Below, one piece after another: positions 48,100 to 59,390 of a stretch of 64,000 bases of DNA. Every line of letters starts with the position of its first letter. The first letter of the stretch is position 1. A program made the position numbers and the translations under genes. Under the pieces are notes generated by a model, which worked only from the letters and a program-made list of their open reading frames with translations, searched no databases and was not told where the DNA came from. Location of the stretch: assembly GCF_964355755.1 (NCBI RefSeq), contig NC_092672.1:4154001-4218000 (forward strand), written 5' to 3'. The DNA comes from Antedon mediterranea (taxonomy: Eukaryota; Echinodermata; Crinoidea; Comatulida; Antedonidae).

Positions 48100-49783
48100 G
48101 TGGAATAGAGTTAAGGCTATGCGAGCCACTGTGTTTGGGGTTCACAGATGCATACGTCCCCCTTTCCACCACACATCATGAGGCGACAACATCAATGCAT
48201 CTGGTGGAAACGACCCCATTTTGTAAAAATACACTATAATGTGTAACGGTAGAATTATAATTATAATGTAAAAGATTAACAAACGTGAATGTATCTCTCT
48301 CATCATGTTTGGTATGCCGTTCCTGTTATACAAATTAGTTTGTGCAGGTGCATTATGGTAAAGATGGTATTGTTAGTCATTCGCGGTCAACGCGCCCCAC
48401 TGTTAAATTTTGATTTTGTTAATCAATGTTGCAACATTGGTAGCGAAATGTCCGATTCTTCATAGTACAGTAGTTGGTGTGTATGGCCGCACCGCCCCAG
48501 AATAAACATGTTTTAAACAGATAGTTTGTCTCCGATGGTTTTTGTATGAGGTTAATGGAGAGTGGAATAAGATCAAATATAGAACATTTGCAAAGATGCC
48601 GATTTCCAGACCAATTTCGAAGCTTAGACTAATTCTGCCGCCGGGCTAGGCCATAGGCATATACGAAGTCGAGTTTTTAAAGTAGAAAACCCCACCTAAA
48701 ATGTTGAAGTGCGCATCTGGATAGTTGCAATTTTAACATTATCATAATTATCATAGGTGACTATGTATAGTAATAAGTGGATGGGCTAGTACTGGAGACT
48801 TAATATTTAATTTTATATTTCAATGAATAGGTGCACTTTCCCAGTTCCGGGGACAAGCTCATATATTGTCCTGGTGAGTTTGTTTCATTCAAATCATGTA
48901 ACGCCATTTTTTCGGGCGGGAACCTACTGTATAGAGCTCTTTTTTTTTTCAAAATTGACTTTGCTCAGCCCGAAGCATGGTGGGGTACTGAAGATTCTTA
49001 TGCATGTTGTTTGAAAACATACTAGATGTCATTTTCGGGTACCTTGTAGCTCTATTTTAAACTGTTTGGTATGCGTGCGTTGTTATGCAAATGAGTCTGT
49101 GCAGGTGCATTATGGTAAAGATGGTATGTTAGTCATTCGCGGTCAACACGCCACACTGTTAAATTTTGATGCTGTTATTTATTTACATTAGAAGATTTTT
49201 CAAATCATGTAAATAAAATATTTTCCGGGCGGGAAGCTAGCAGTTCCTCTCGTTTAGTTTGCAAAAGTAATCTCGAAACGAACTCCATGTGGAAAAGAAG
49301 CCCACCCAAGAGTACTAAAAATGAAGGAGCACATGGGCTTCTCTTCGAGGTTTTATGGCAGTCTATTTAATGGAAAATAATGCCATGCAACTTTGTTTCT
49401 GATTTAAAAAAAAGTTCCACTTGACATTTACAATCCTCAAAATATCTCTATTTCAAAATAAAAGAAAAACAATATTCATTATTTTCCATTTAAAAAAAAA
49501 TCCACTGGCGCCAAATTGGGTCCACTTGAGCACAGTATATTAACATACGAAAAGATTAAAACTTGAGTGACTTTATTTCTATTTTATATCACTGCTCCCC
49601 TGGTACCAAATTGTGTCCACTTGAGCACAGTGTTTTATACGAAAAGATATTAAAATTTAGTGACTTTATTTCTATTTTATATCACTGTGCTCCACTTGGG
49701 CCAAATTGGGTCACCACTTGAGCACATTGTATTAACATACGAAAAGATATTAAAATTTAGTGACTTTATTTCTATTTTATTTT

Positions 49784-50718
49784 TTTATTAAACCTTATTT
49801 TGTGAGGGTGACCCTAAACAGCATATGCAGAAAGTCAAAAACATAGGAAAAAACGGATGAACTATGTTAAAAAAATATAAAAATATATAATATATATGTA
49901 CTTAAATACAAAAATATAGCCTACAATACTATACAAAACGTTGAGTTTTTTCTTTTGAGATTAAATATTTTTTTAGAGCAGACTTAAAATTATTCATTGT
50001 TACCGCATTTCTTTTGGTGGGTAGCAAATTCAGGTATGTTGGTGCTCTATAGATGAAACTGTTCTTAAAAGTTTCAGTTTTAGGGAAAGGGACGACAAAT
50101 TTCCTCTCACTGACACTTCAGGTACATCGATGATTTGGAATTCTGGCAAGACGCAGAGCAAGAAGGTATTCCGGAGCAAGATCATTTGCAGACCTGTAGG
50201 CAAGATAGCCCAGTTGTAGATGCATGCAATCTTGGACTGTATGAAGATTTAAGGTGTTGTTAATGTTAGTTCGTGGTTAGACTTTGCTCCAAGTCTGTAT
50301 TTATTGTTTTTTTATGTCATTCCACACGTCGTCGTTTTGATTTTTGTCTGAAACAAGTAATACACGTATGAAACGCCATATTTTACTTTTTACTAATATT
50401 AAGACAAAACTCCGTCTGGAGCCCAGACTAGTTGGTGGTGTGAGAGGATGAGCTTTAAGGATAATGCGAAGTGCTCTATTTTGAATGGTCTGTATTCGGT
50501 CAATATTCGATCTGATTCCCCAAACACTATCAATAGTCAATGTGTGGGAGGATTATAGTGTTATAGAGGAGTATGGATGTGTGTTTATTAATTAAATTAC
50601 CGAGCACGCGGTAAGATGGAGATGGACAAGCTTGGAACGGAGTTTATTTACATGAAAAGAAAAAGATAAATTTGAATCAATGTGAATGCCAAGATGTTTC
50701 TGTTTGTCAGTTCGTGAT
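49784..50718 (-). pseudogene. LINE reverse transcriptase C-terminal fragment
   Basis: On the minus strand it encodes WGIRSNIDRIQTIQNRALRI plus ILKAHPLTPP, the conserved end of the RT region of CR1/jockey-type LINEs; upstream are remnants of the 'LGVTIDSNLSF.HVNKL' segment broken by stops. It is inserted in the right arm of the foldback element and itself interrupted at about 50325-50440 by the repeat also seen at 3764-3890. Confidence 0.7.
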
Positions 50719-51174
50719 ATGGGTATATACGAAACGATATTAAAAGTAGTGACTTTTATTTCTATTTTATATCACTGTGCTACCCTGGTGCTAAATTAAT
50801 AATAATAACAGGATTTTTATAGCACACATACCACTCAAGAGTGCTCAAGGCGCATAGAATTGGGTCCACTTGAGCAGTTACCGTAGTACTATTTCTATTA
50901 TTGAAGTTGATAAAGGTATAGTAGAGAATGCTCCAGTCGTCAGAATGACGCTTTGGCTCAATATACCTCGCGGTACCAGTATAACTAAATGCTGACCTAG
51001 ATGAGGGCGTATTTCAAGATACGTCATGCATGGATGCCTTCTTTTATTTGTGTTTTGTGTGTAAAACTTCATAAGAGTTTGTATTGTACTTTTCTTCCAT
51101 CTGTGTAGGTCTTATGTATAAAAGTAAGGCTATTTCTGTATTTAAATACTTTTTGAATAAGTTTTGAAATCGTA

Positions 51175-51420
51175 GGTAGCCTAGAAATGTTCATTTTAGT
51201 AAAAGGGGCTTCTAGGCCTAGTAGCCTAGGCTACTACTAACTAGTACTACTCTAGTACTAGCTAGAGGTAGGCTAGTAGTAGTACTACTTAGTAGTAGTA
51301 GTAGCCTACTAGCTAGGCCTAGAAGTCTACTAGGTAGGTTAGGGAGAGAAATCAGCCAGTAGTACCAGTACCGGCAGTAGCCTAGTACCTATATAGTCCT
51401 ACTACTACTATTTTAAAGCC
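51175..51420. other. CTAG/GTAGTA-rich tract upstream of aspartoacylase
   Basis: Dense 'cctaggctactactaactag' and 'gtagtagtagcctac' words, strongly self-complementary. It ends about 200 bp before the coding exon. Confidence 0.65.
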
Positions 51421-51616
51421 TACTTGTAGGCTGTACTATACGGTGTCACTAAGTGCATTTCGGCGAGGTAGACATCATCGACTGTTTGGACTCTGTTCAG
51501 CAGGGGGTTATAGTTAGTATATGAAAATAACCAGAATATATCAATAATTAAATATGTGTGGATTTTTGTAAATGAAGTTCTTTTATTCCAATTTTTTTTC
51601 AGAACTGTTGCATCAA

Positions 51617-54600
51617 ATGGCAACCGCAAAGCGTGTGCAAAATGTGCTATTACTCGGAGGAACCCATGGCAATGAGATGTCTGGTGTATATGTAGCTAAA
51701 CAATTTCTAAAAAACCCAGCGCAAATTACAAAAGATTCATTTAAAACTACAGTTTTGATGGGAAATCCGATGGCTGTGGAAAAATGCACAAGATATATTG
51801 ATGTAGACTTAAATCGACAGTTTACTAAAGAGAATTTAAAGTAGGATATTATATACTTATTATATACTATTTTACCGATACTATTTAAAGATCATTATGA
51901 TGGGTAATGAATACAAACTTTGTTGAGAAGCACTTGCTTCCAGTGGCGTAACACAGAGGCATGAGGCTCCTGGTTTAGGGCGTGGTCTCAAGCGTTTTTA
52001 GCTATTTTCAACATATTTTAATGCCTGTTTTTTCCTGTGGGCACTGCTCAGGGACCCCCATAAGGTCCGGGACCCCTGGGTTTAGCCAGTGAGCACTCAT
52101 AGTCGTTACGCTACTATTAGCTTCCCTCCTCCATCAAACACAAATGTAGATGAATTAATAATCATCATAATGTTTATTTGGTTTCTAACAATTAATAAGT
52201 AGTGAGAAACATATCTGCATAAATAAAACATAATGGTTTTTCCGAGACATTTCAAACTATTATTAAATCAACATAATATCTCACTTTATATTTGTTTCCC
52301 TTTCAGTGGTACCAATCCCAAAACAAATTATGAAGTCAAAAGAGTAAGAGAAATGTGGGAGACTTTATCAACACATTCTACAAATCCTGACGTTGTTTTA
52401 GATATGCACAATACTACAGCAAACATGGGCAATTGTTTTATAATTAAAAACCAAAATCAGATTTTTGACTTGCATCTTATTAACTATGTAGTGAAAAAGG
52501 CTACATTTTCTGCCCCTGCTCATATCCTATGCATTAGCAGTCCAAACCATGCATACAGCTGTAGCAGAGACATTGCACCAAATGGCTTGGGTAAGATATT
52601 AAGGCATTCAAAATTATATACTATAATGCACAGGGTTTTAAACTTTGTGCCCTAATTCTGTTGAACCGTGCAGTGGATTGAAATGTCAGTTTAAACATAC
52701 ATTTTTTTTGTTCTAATTAATACAGTAGAATAGTATTATGGGATGCCTTCTGGACCCAACAAAGTGTCCCTTTTAATTGGGGTTGGGTGTACAAATAATA
52801 TTACCCATGTTTGTTTTATGGAAAGTGTTCCCTTAATAAAGTGTTCATCAAATAGCTGTGTCACACTCAGGAAGGATTCTACTGTATGTGAAATCATCAT
52901 TCTTTTTTTATTTTTGCCTTCCATACCTGACCTGTTTTACTGGCTGATTGACCTTCATGACCTATTTATTAATTCCTTTTTCTTCAGCGTTAGAGCTAGG
53001 CCCGCAACCTCAGGGTATACTACTTTTTTTATTTTTGCCTTCCATACCTGACCTGTTTTACTGGCTGATTGACCTTCATGACCTATTTATTAATTCCTTT
53101 TTCTTCAGCGTTAGAGCTAGGCCCGCAACCTCAGGGTGTACTACTTTTTTTATTTTTGCCTTCCATACCTGACCTGTTTTACTGGCTGATTGACCTTCAT
53201 GACCTATTTATTAATTCCTTTTTCTTCAGCGTTAGAGCTAGGCCCGCAACCTCAGGGTGTACTACTTTTTTTATTTTTGCCTTCCATACCTGACCTGTTT
53301 TACTGGCTGATTGACCTTCATGACCTATTTATTAATTCCTTTTTCGTCAGCGTTAGAGCTAGGCCCGCAACCTCAGGGTATACTACTTTTTTTATTTTTG
53401 CCTTCCATACCTGACCTGTTTTACTGGCTGATTGACCTTCATGACCTATTTATTAATTCCTTTTTCTTCAGCGTTAGAGCTAGGCCCGCAACCTCAGGGT
53501 GTACTACTTTTTTTATTTTTGCCTTCCATACCTGACCTGGTTTACTGGCTGATTGACCTTCATGACCTATTTATTAATTCCTTTTTCTTCAGTGTTAGAG
53601 CTAGGCCCGCAACCTCAGGGTGTACTACTTTTTTTATTTTTGCCTTCCATACCTGACCTGGTTTACTGGCTGATTGACCTTCATGACCTATTTATTAATT
53701 CCTTTTTCTTCAGCGTTAGAGCTAGGCCCGCAACCTCAGGGTGTACTACTTTTTTTATTTTTGCCTTCCATACCTGACCTGTTTTACTGGCTGATTGACC
53801 TTCATGACCTATTTATTAATTCCTTTTTCTTCAGCGTTAGAGCTAGGCCCGCAACCTCAGGGTGTACTACTTTTTTTATTTTTGCCTTCCATACCTGACC
53901 TGTTTTACTGGCTGATTGACCTTCATGACCTATTTATTAATTCCTTTTTCGTCAGCGTTAGAGCTAGGCCCGCAACCTCAGGGTATACTACTTTTTTTAT
54001 TTTTGCCTTCCATACCTGACCTGTTTTACTGGCTGATTGACCTTCATGACCTATTTATTAATTCCTTTTTCTTCAGCGTTAGAGCTAGGCCCGCAACCTC
54101 AGGGTGTACTACTTTTTTTATTTTTGCCTTCCATACCTGACCTGGTTTACTGGCTGATTGACCTTCATGACCTATTTATTAATTCCTTTTTCTTCAGTGT
54201 TAGAGCTAGGCCCGCAACCTCAGGGTGTACTACTTTTTTTATTTTTGCCTTCCATACCTGACCTGGTTTACTGGCTGATTGACCTTCATGACCTATTTAT
54301 TAATTCCTTTTTCTTCAGCGTTAGAGCTAGGCCCGCAACCTCAGGGTGTACTACTTTTTTTATTTTTGCCTTCCATACCTGACCTGTTTTACTGGCTGAT
54401 TGACCTTCATGACCTATTTATTAATTCCTTTTTCTTCAGCGTTAGAGCTAGGCCCGCAACCTCAGGGTGTACTACTTTTTTTATTTTTGCCTTCCATACC
54501 TGACCTGTTTTACTGGCTGATTGACCTTCATGACCTATTTATTAATTCCTTTTTCGTCAGCGTTAGAGCTAGGCCCGCAACCTCAGGGTATACTACTTTT

Positions 54601-57412
54601 TTTATTTTTGCCTTCCATACCTGACCTGTTTTACTGGCTGATTGACCTTCATGACCTATTTATTAATTCCTTTTTCTTCAGCGTTAGAGCTAGGCCCGCA
54701 ACCTCAGGGTGTACTACTTTTTTTATTTTTGCCTTCCATACCTGACCTGGTTTACTGGCTGATTGACCTTCATGACCTATTTATTAATTCCTTTTTCTTC
54801 AGTGTTAGAGCTAGGCCCGCAACCTCAGGGTGTACTACTTTTTTTATTTTTGCCTTCCATACCTGACCTGGTTTACTGGCTGATTGACCTTCATGACCTA
54901 TTTATTAATTCCTTTTTCTTCAGCGTTAGAGCTAGGCCCGCAACCTCAGGGTGTACTACTTTTTTTATTTTTGCCTTCCATACCTGACCTGGTTTACTGG
55001 CTGATTGACCTTCATGACCTATTTATTAATTCCTTTTTCTTCAGTGTTAGAGCTAGGCCCGCAACCTCAGGGTGTACTACTTTTTTTATTTTTGCCTTCC
55101 ATACCTGACCTGGTTTACTGGCTGATTGACCTTCATAACCTATTTATTAATTCCTTTTTCTTCAGTGTTAGAGCTAGGCCCGCAACCTCAGGGTGTACTA
55201 CTTTTTTTATTTTTGCCTTCCATACCTGACCTGGTTTACTGGCTGATTGACCTTCATGACCTATTTATTAATTCCTTTTTCTTCAGCGTTAGAGCTAGGC
55301 CCGCAACCTCAGGGTGTACTACTTTTTTTATTTTTGCCTTCCATACCTGACCTGTTTTACTGGCTGATTGACCTTCATGACCTATTTATTAATTCCTTTT
55401 TCTTCAGCGTTAGAGCTAGGCCCGCAACCTCAGGGTGTACTACTTTTTTTATTTTTGCCTTCCATACCTGACCTGTTTTACTGGCTGATTGACCTTCATG
55501 ACCTATTTATTAATTCCTTTTTCGTCAGCGTTAGAGCTAGGCCCGCAACCTCAGGGTATACTACTTTTTTTATTTTTGCCTTCCATACCTGACCTGTTTT
55601 ACTGGCTGATTGACCTTCATGACCTATTTATTAATTCCTTTTTCTTCAGCGTTAGAGCTAGGCCCGCAACCTCAGGGTGTACTACTTTTTTTATTTTTGC
55701 CTTCCATACCTGACCTGGTTTACTGGCTGATTGACCTTCATGACCTATTTATTAATTCCTTTTTCTTCAGTGTTAGAGCTAGGCCCGCAACCTCAGGGTG
55801 TACTACTTTTTTTATTTTTGCCTTCCATACCTGACCTGGTTTACTGGCTGATTGACCTTCATGACCTATTTATTAATTCCTTTTTCTTCAGCGTTAGAGC
55901 TAGGCCCGCAACCTCAGGGTGTACTACTTTTTTTATTTTTGCCTTCCATACCTGACCTGTTTTACTGGCTGATTGACCTTCATGACCTATTTATTAATTC
56001 CTTTTTCTTCAGCGTTAGAGCTAGGCCCGCAACCTCAGGGTGTACTACTTTTTTTATTTTTGCCTTCCATACCTGACCTGTTTTACTGGCTGATTGACCT
56101 TCATGACCTATTTATTAATTCCTTTTTCGTCAGCGTTAGAGCTAGGCCCGCAACCTCAGGGTATACTACTTTTTTTATTTTTGCCTTCCATACCTGACCT
56201 GTTTTACTGGCTGATTGACCTTCATGACCTATTTATTAATTCCTTTTTCTTCAGCGTTAGAGCTAGGCCCGCAACCTCAGGGTGTACTACTTTTTTTATT
56301 TTTGCCTTCCATACCTGACCTGGTTTACTGGCTGATTGACCTTCATGACCTATTTATTAATTCCTTTTTCTTCAGTGTTAGAGCTAGGCCCGCAACCTCA
56401 GGGTGTACTACTTTTTTTATTTTTGCCTTCCATACCTGACCTGGTTTACTGGCTGATTGACCTTCATGACCTATTTATTAATTCCTTTTTCTTCAGCGTT
56501 AGAGCTAGGCCCGCAACCTCAGGGTGTACTACTTTTTTTATTTTTGCCTTCCATACCTGACCTGGTTTACTGGCTGATTGACCTTCATGACCTATTTATT
56601 AATTCCTTTTTCTTCAGTGTTAGAGCTAGGCCCGCAACCTCAGGGTGTACTACTTTTTTTATTTTTGCCTTCCATACCTGACCTGGTTTACTGGCTGATT
56701 GACCTTCATAACCTATTTATTAATTCCTTTTTCTTCAGTGTTAGAGCTAGGCCCGCAACCTCAGGGTGTACTACTTTTTTTATTTTTGCCTTCCATACCT
56801 GACCTGGTTTACTGGCTGATTGACCTTCATGACCTATTTATTAATTCCTTTTTCTTCAGTGTTAGAGCTAGGCCCGCAACCTCAGGGTGTACTACTTTTT
56901 TTATTTTTGCCTTCCATACCTGACCTGGTTTACTGGCTGATTGACCTTCATAACCTATTTATTAATTCCTTTTTCTTCAGTGTTAGAGCTAGGCCCGCAA
57001 CCTCAGGGTGTACTACTTTTTTTATTTTTGCCTTCCATACCTGACCTGGTTTACTGGCTGATTGACCTTCATGACCTATTTATTAATTCCTTTTTCTTCA
57101 GCGTTAGAGCTAGGCCCGCAACCTCAGGGTGTACTACTTGCTGAAATGTACCAAAGAATGCAAGAACTTGTCATCAATTCTATGATTTTTATAGAAGACT
57201 TTAACTCAGGTTTTTTTTTCATTTTTTATTTCTTATTTTATTAATCACAATTTTTATGTATTTTATGCTACATGGGTGTATTACTGTATTATTAATTATT
57301 CGTGATAATTAGACGTACCATTTATTTTGTATCACCAGAATATATATATATATACAGTATTTCTTTTACAAGAATATTTCTTAAGCATGGAAAAATAAAC
57401 CCATGGGGGAAA

Positions 57413-57443
<31 letters not shown>

Positions 57444-58182
57444 TATAAATTAAACAAAACTAATAATATAATATTTTGGTTTTGCTGTTCTATGTAATTC
57501 TTTTATGTTTTTTTGCACAACTTTTCATCAATATAATTTAACAACAAAAAAAAGATTTTTAATTTATTTTTTTTATCATAGGTGTCATCTCAGACTCATT
57601 TCAAACAGATGCCTACAACATAACGGATAAAGTAGACTTCCCACGAGACGCTGATGGTAATATAACAGCCATGATACACCCACGTTTACAGGTATATTTA
57701 ATGAAAATCATTGAATAAAACTACTGTAAACATATCTATATAATCTTGTATTTTTTAATTGCCTACACTACCAAACTTTATGTGACAAAAAAATGTGATG
57801 CGCCCATATATGGACATGATGATGTCATATCACTATCATATTTGGGCATATCACTACCACATTTGGGCACATCACACTTTTTTTGTCAAACTAGTTTGAT
57901 AGTGTAGACAGAGCTTAAGAAATAAAATGTGAATGTTTTTTACACTAAAAATATGCAAAAATTAAACATTAATTTAAAATTTCATTTTAGGACAGAGACT
58001 GGGAAGCAGTCAACAAGGGTGACCCCTTATTTCTGACCTTTGATGGTAAGACGATTACGTATGATAAACAAGAGACGAGATATCCAGTTTTTATAAATGA
58101 AGCCTCATATTATGAAAAAAATCTTGCTTTCTGGCTAACACGTAAAGAAACATTAAATATACCATCATTGAAAATGGAGTGA
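51617..58182 (+). CDS. ASPA: Aspartoacylase (N-acyl-aspartate amidohydrolase)
   Basis: Zinc enzyme releasing acetate from N-acetyl-aspartate (or the related ACY3 activity). Coding exons are 51617-51840, 52307-52590, 57102-57209, 57582-57691 and 57991-58182. They give 918 nt, or 305 aa, all in phase; human ASPA is 313 aa. The first coding exon follows an acceptor (TTTTTTTTCAG at 51592-51602), so a 5' UTR exon exists upstream. Zinc ligands are H17 and E20 in GGTHGNE and H109 in DMHNTT; DVDLNRQF supplies the substrate-binding Arg. The catalytic Glu is E172 in LELGPQPQG, encoded at the very start of exon 3. DGNITAMIHPRLQDRDW and NEASYYEKNLAF complete the C-terminal domain. Intron 2 ends in a 35-copy tandem array of the exon 3 acceptor plus its first 36 nt (52903-57137); only the last copy leads into the full exon. 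Aspartoacylase and aminoacylase-3 cannot be separated from this alone. Confidence 0.95.
51941..52125. mobile_element. hAT-like non-autonomous element (CAGTGGCGTA family)
   Basis: Starts CAGTGGCGTAACACAG and ends 'gttacgctact', an imperfect inverted terminus. Interior 'ggtccgggacccctgggttt' and 'agccagtgagcactca' match 7069-7237 inverted. In ASPA intron 1. Confidence 0.55.
52733..52862. repeat. Dispersed repeat family E
   Basis: 'gccttctggacccaacaaag', 'tgtcccttttaattggggtt' and 'gaaagtgttccctt'. It lies about 40 bp before the 121-bp array. Confidence 0.6.
52903..57137 (+). repeat. 35 x 121-bp array of splice acceptor plus ASPA exon 3 start
   Basis: Each unit is 85 bp of intron-like sequence ending in a strong acceptor (TAATTCCTTTTTCTTCAG), then 36 nt identical or nearly so to the start of exon 3 (CG TTA GAG CTA GGC CCG CAA...). 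Exon-like segments begin at 52988 and every 121 bp to 57102, so 35 copies with no indel. Only the last is followed by the rest of the exon and its donor. Variation is confined to a few sites: TTC[T/G]TCAG, CAG[C/T]G, GGGT[G/A]TAC, CTG[T/G]TTTAC and CAT[G/A]ACC. Every unit also carries TGACCTTCATGACCT or its one-base variant. Confidence 0.98.
57757..57918. mobile_element. MITE family A, copy 12
   Basis: Eroded left end 'attgcctacactaccaaact'; intact right end GATAGTGTAGACAGAGCTTA. In ASPA intron 4. Confidence 0.85.
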
Positions 58183-58187
58183 ATAAA
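58182..58187 (+). terminator. ASPA: Possible ASPA polyadenylation signal
   Basis: AATAAA overlaps the last base of the TGA stop codon (GAGTGAATAAAAGG). Other AATAAA-like motifs occur downstream, so which one is used is unknown; this one would give an extremely short 3' UTR. Confidence 0.25.
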
Positions 58188-59200
58188 AGGTCTGGTGTTA
58201 ACTTTTAAAAAAAAAGTATTTATTTTAAGGGGTTGGTGGCAAGGAAAATTTCCTTTAACTGAACTAAAATGGCAAAACTCATTTTAATATGACATTAGTA
58301 AAACTTGGATGAAGCATTTTTTTATACCTCCATGGATGAAGTATACAACCATCAACTTAAGACAAACCTAACCAAAATAAAAGATATAATAATATTGGTA
58401 TTACTGTATTATTAATGCAATGAAATGAAGTTGATGTCATTTACATTAGTAAGCTAATATTAATAATTTCATGATCATGTTGGCTTATGCAATATTAGAA
58501 AATGTTTATAACATGCACCCTTCCACTCCCACTGGAATCATGGCGGTTTTAAATATACTTCACTTTTGGAATAATACATTTATGACTTATTTTTGTTATT
58601 TATATTAAATAATATTATAATATAATATCTAAACAGGGTTTACAACTCCCTGATCTAAATATCTTTTGGTTACTATAAACATGTACACCTGGGCATATTC
58701 GCTAAACAAGGGTATATGATTATCTCAGAATTAAAAAGGGGAAGAGTTACTTTTATGACTGTGTGACTGCTAAGTTCAATTAACAACGACGAGTGGTAAC
58801 GGTAAGCAGAAAACCGCGTGGCTTGTTCCATGTAGAATCTGTATCTATCCCGAGGCGAAACCGCCCGTCCGCTCCGTGTTGTGTGTAAATGGTCATAAAG
58901 GAATAACATAGATTCTATATTACCGTTACTGCTCGTCTGTGTAAATTGGCCTTTATGGTGGTGAGTGCGCCCTCTAAAAGAAACGCTACTCATTCTTTTG
59001 TATTGATTAATAGATGATATTAAACAATATATTCAGTTATTTTTCTGCGTTATTGTTTTAAATCTTGAGTGTGATGGAATAAATTGATAATAATCACTTT
59101 CTAACAATTAACAAAATATTGAATAATGTACCATACGCCGCTACATAAATTCAACTGTTCAGTATCAGTTCACCACTCGCTTCCTAAATATTACTAATAA
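58188..59200. repeat. ASPA 3' flank with family F repeat (58768-58960)
   Basis: AT-rich. At 58768-58960 'aacgacgagtggtaacggta' and 'attaccgttactgctcgtct' form inverted ends around 'gcagaaaaccgcg', and 'gtgtaaattggcctt' matches 35205 inverted. No gene recognised. Confidence 0.5.
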
Positions 59201-59390
59201 TTAAGCTTGGGGGGTCCCACTAGCGACGCAACGTACGCAACATAAGCAAATGCACTTTCAATAATTGTGTTTTCCCCAGCCTCCTGCGTGAAATCAAACC
59301 TGCGATTTTTTTTCCCACTTGTGGTTACGCAATACAGCACTTTGCGTCAATACGTCGCTGCGTTGCGTTCTAGTGGGAACCACGCTTTAG
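59201..59390. mobile_element. MITE family B, copy 7
   Basis: Left 'ttaagcttggggggtcccac' (with extra G), right 'gcgttctagtgggaaccacg'; interior as in copy 1. Confidence 0.85.

Larger units (their letters stand above)
47231..50900. mobile_element. Foldback-type element with tandem-repeat arms
   Basis: Outer ends share an 18-bp inverted repeat: ATAGTACTACGGTAACTG at 47238 and its complement ending near 50895. The left arm (47250-47830) is about six tandem units of roughly 100 bp containing 'gtggagcacagtgatataaa', 'atagaaataagtcactgaat', 'atcttttcgtatttta' and 'ctcaagtggacccaatttgg'. The right arm has the same units inverted (49495-49783, then 50725-50890), interrupted by a LINE fragment. The middle (about 47830-49490) contains a tRNA-like SINE head and a direct duplication ('gtgcaggtgcattatggtaa' at 48345 and 49103). 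No transposase is recognised. It occupies most of the divergent P2X/aspartoacylase intergenic region. Confidence 0.8.

Noticed and set aside
52903-57137. CRISPR-like array (regular repeats)
   Set aside because: No unique spacers between repeats; the unit is one continuous 121-bp sequence in a eukaryotic intron.
52948-57244. Dozens of overlapping 74-codon open frames (MTFMTYLLIPFSS...)
   Set aside because: They are the same frame of the 121-bp repeat read over and over, crossing splice acceptors; each is a by-product of the tandem array and not a gene family.
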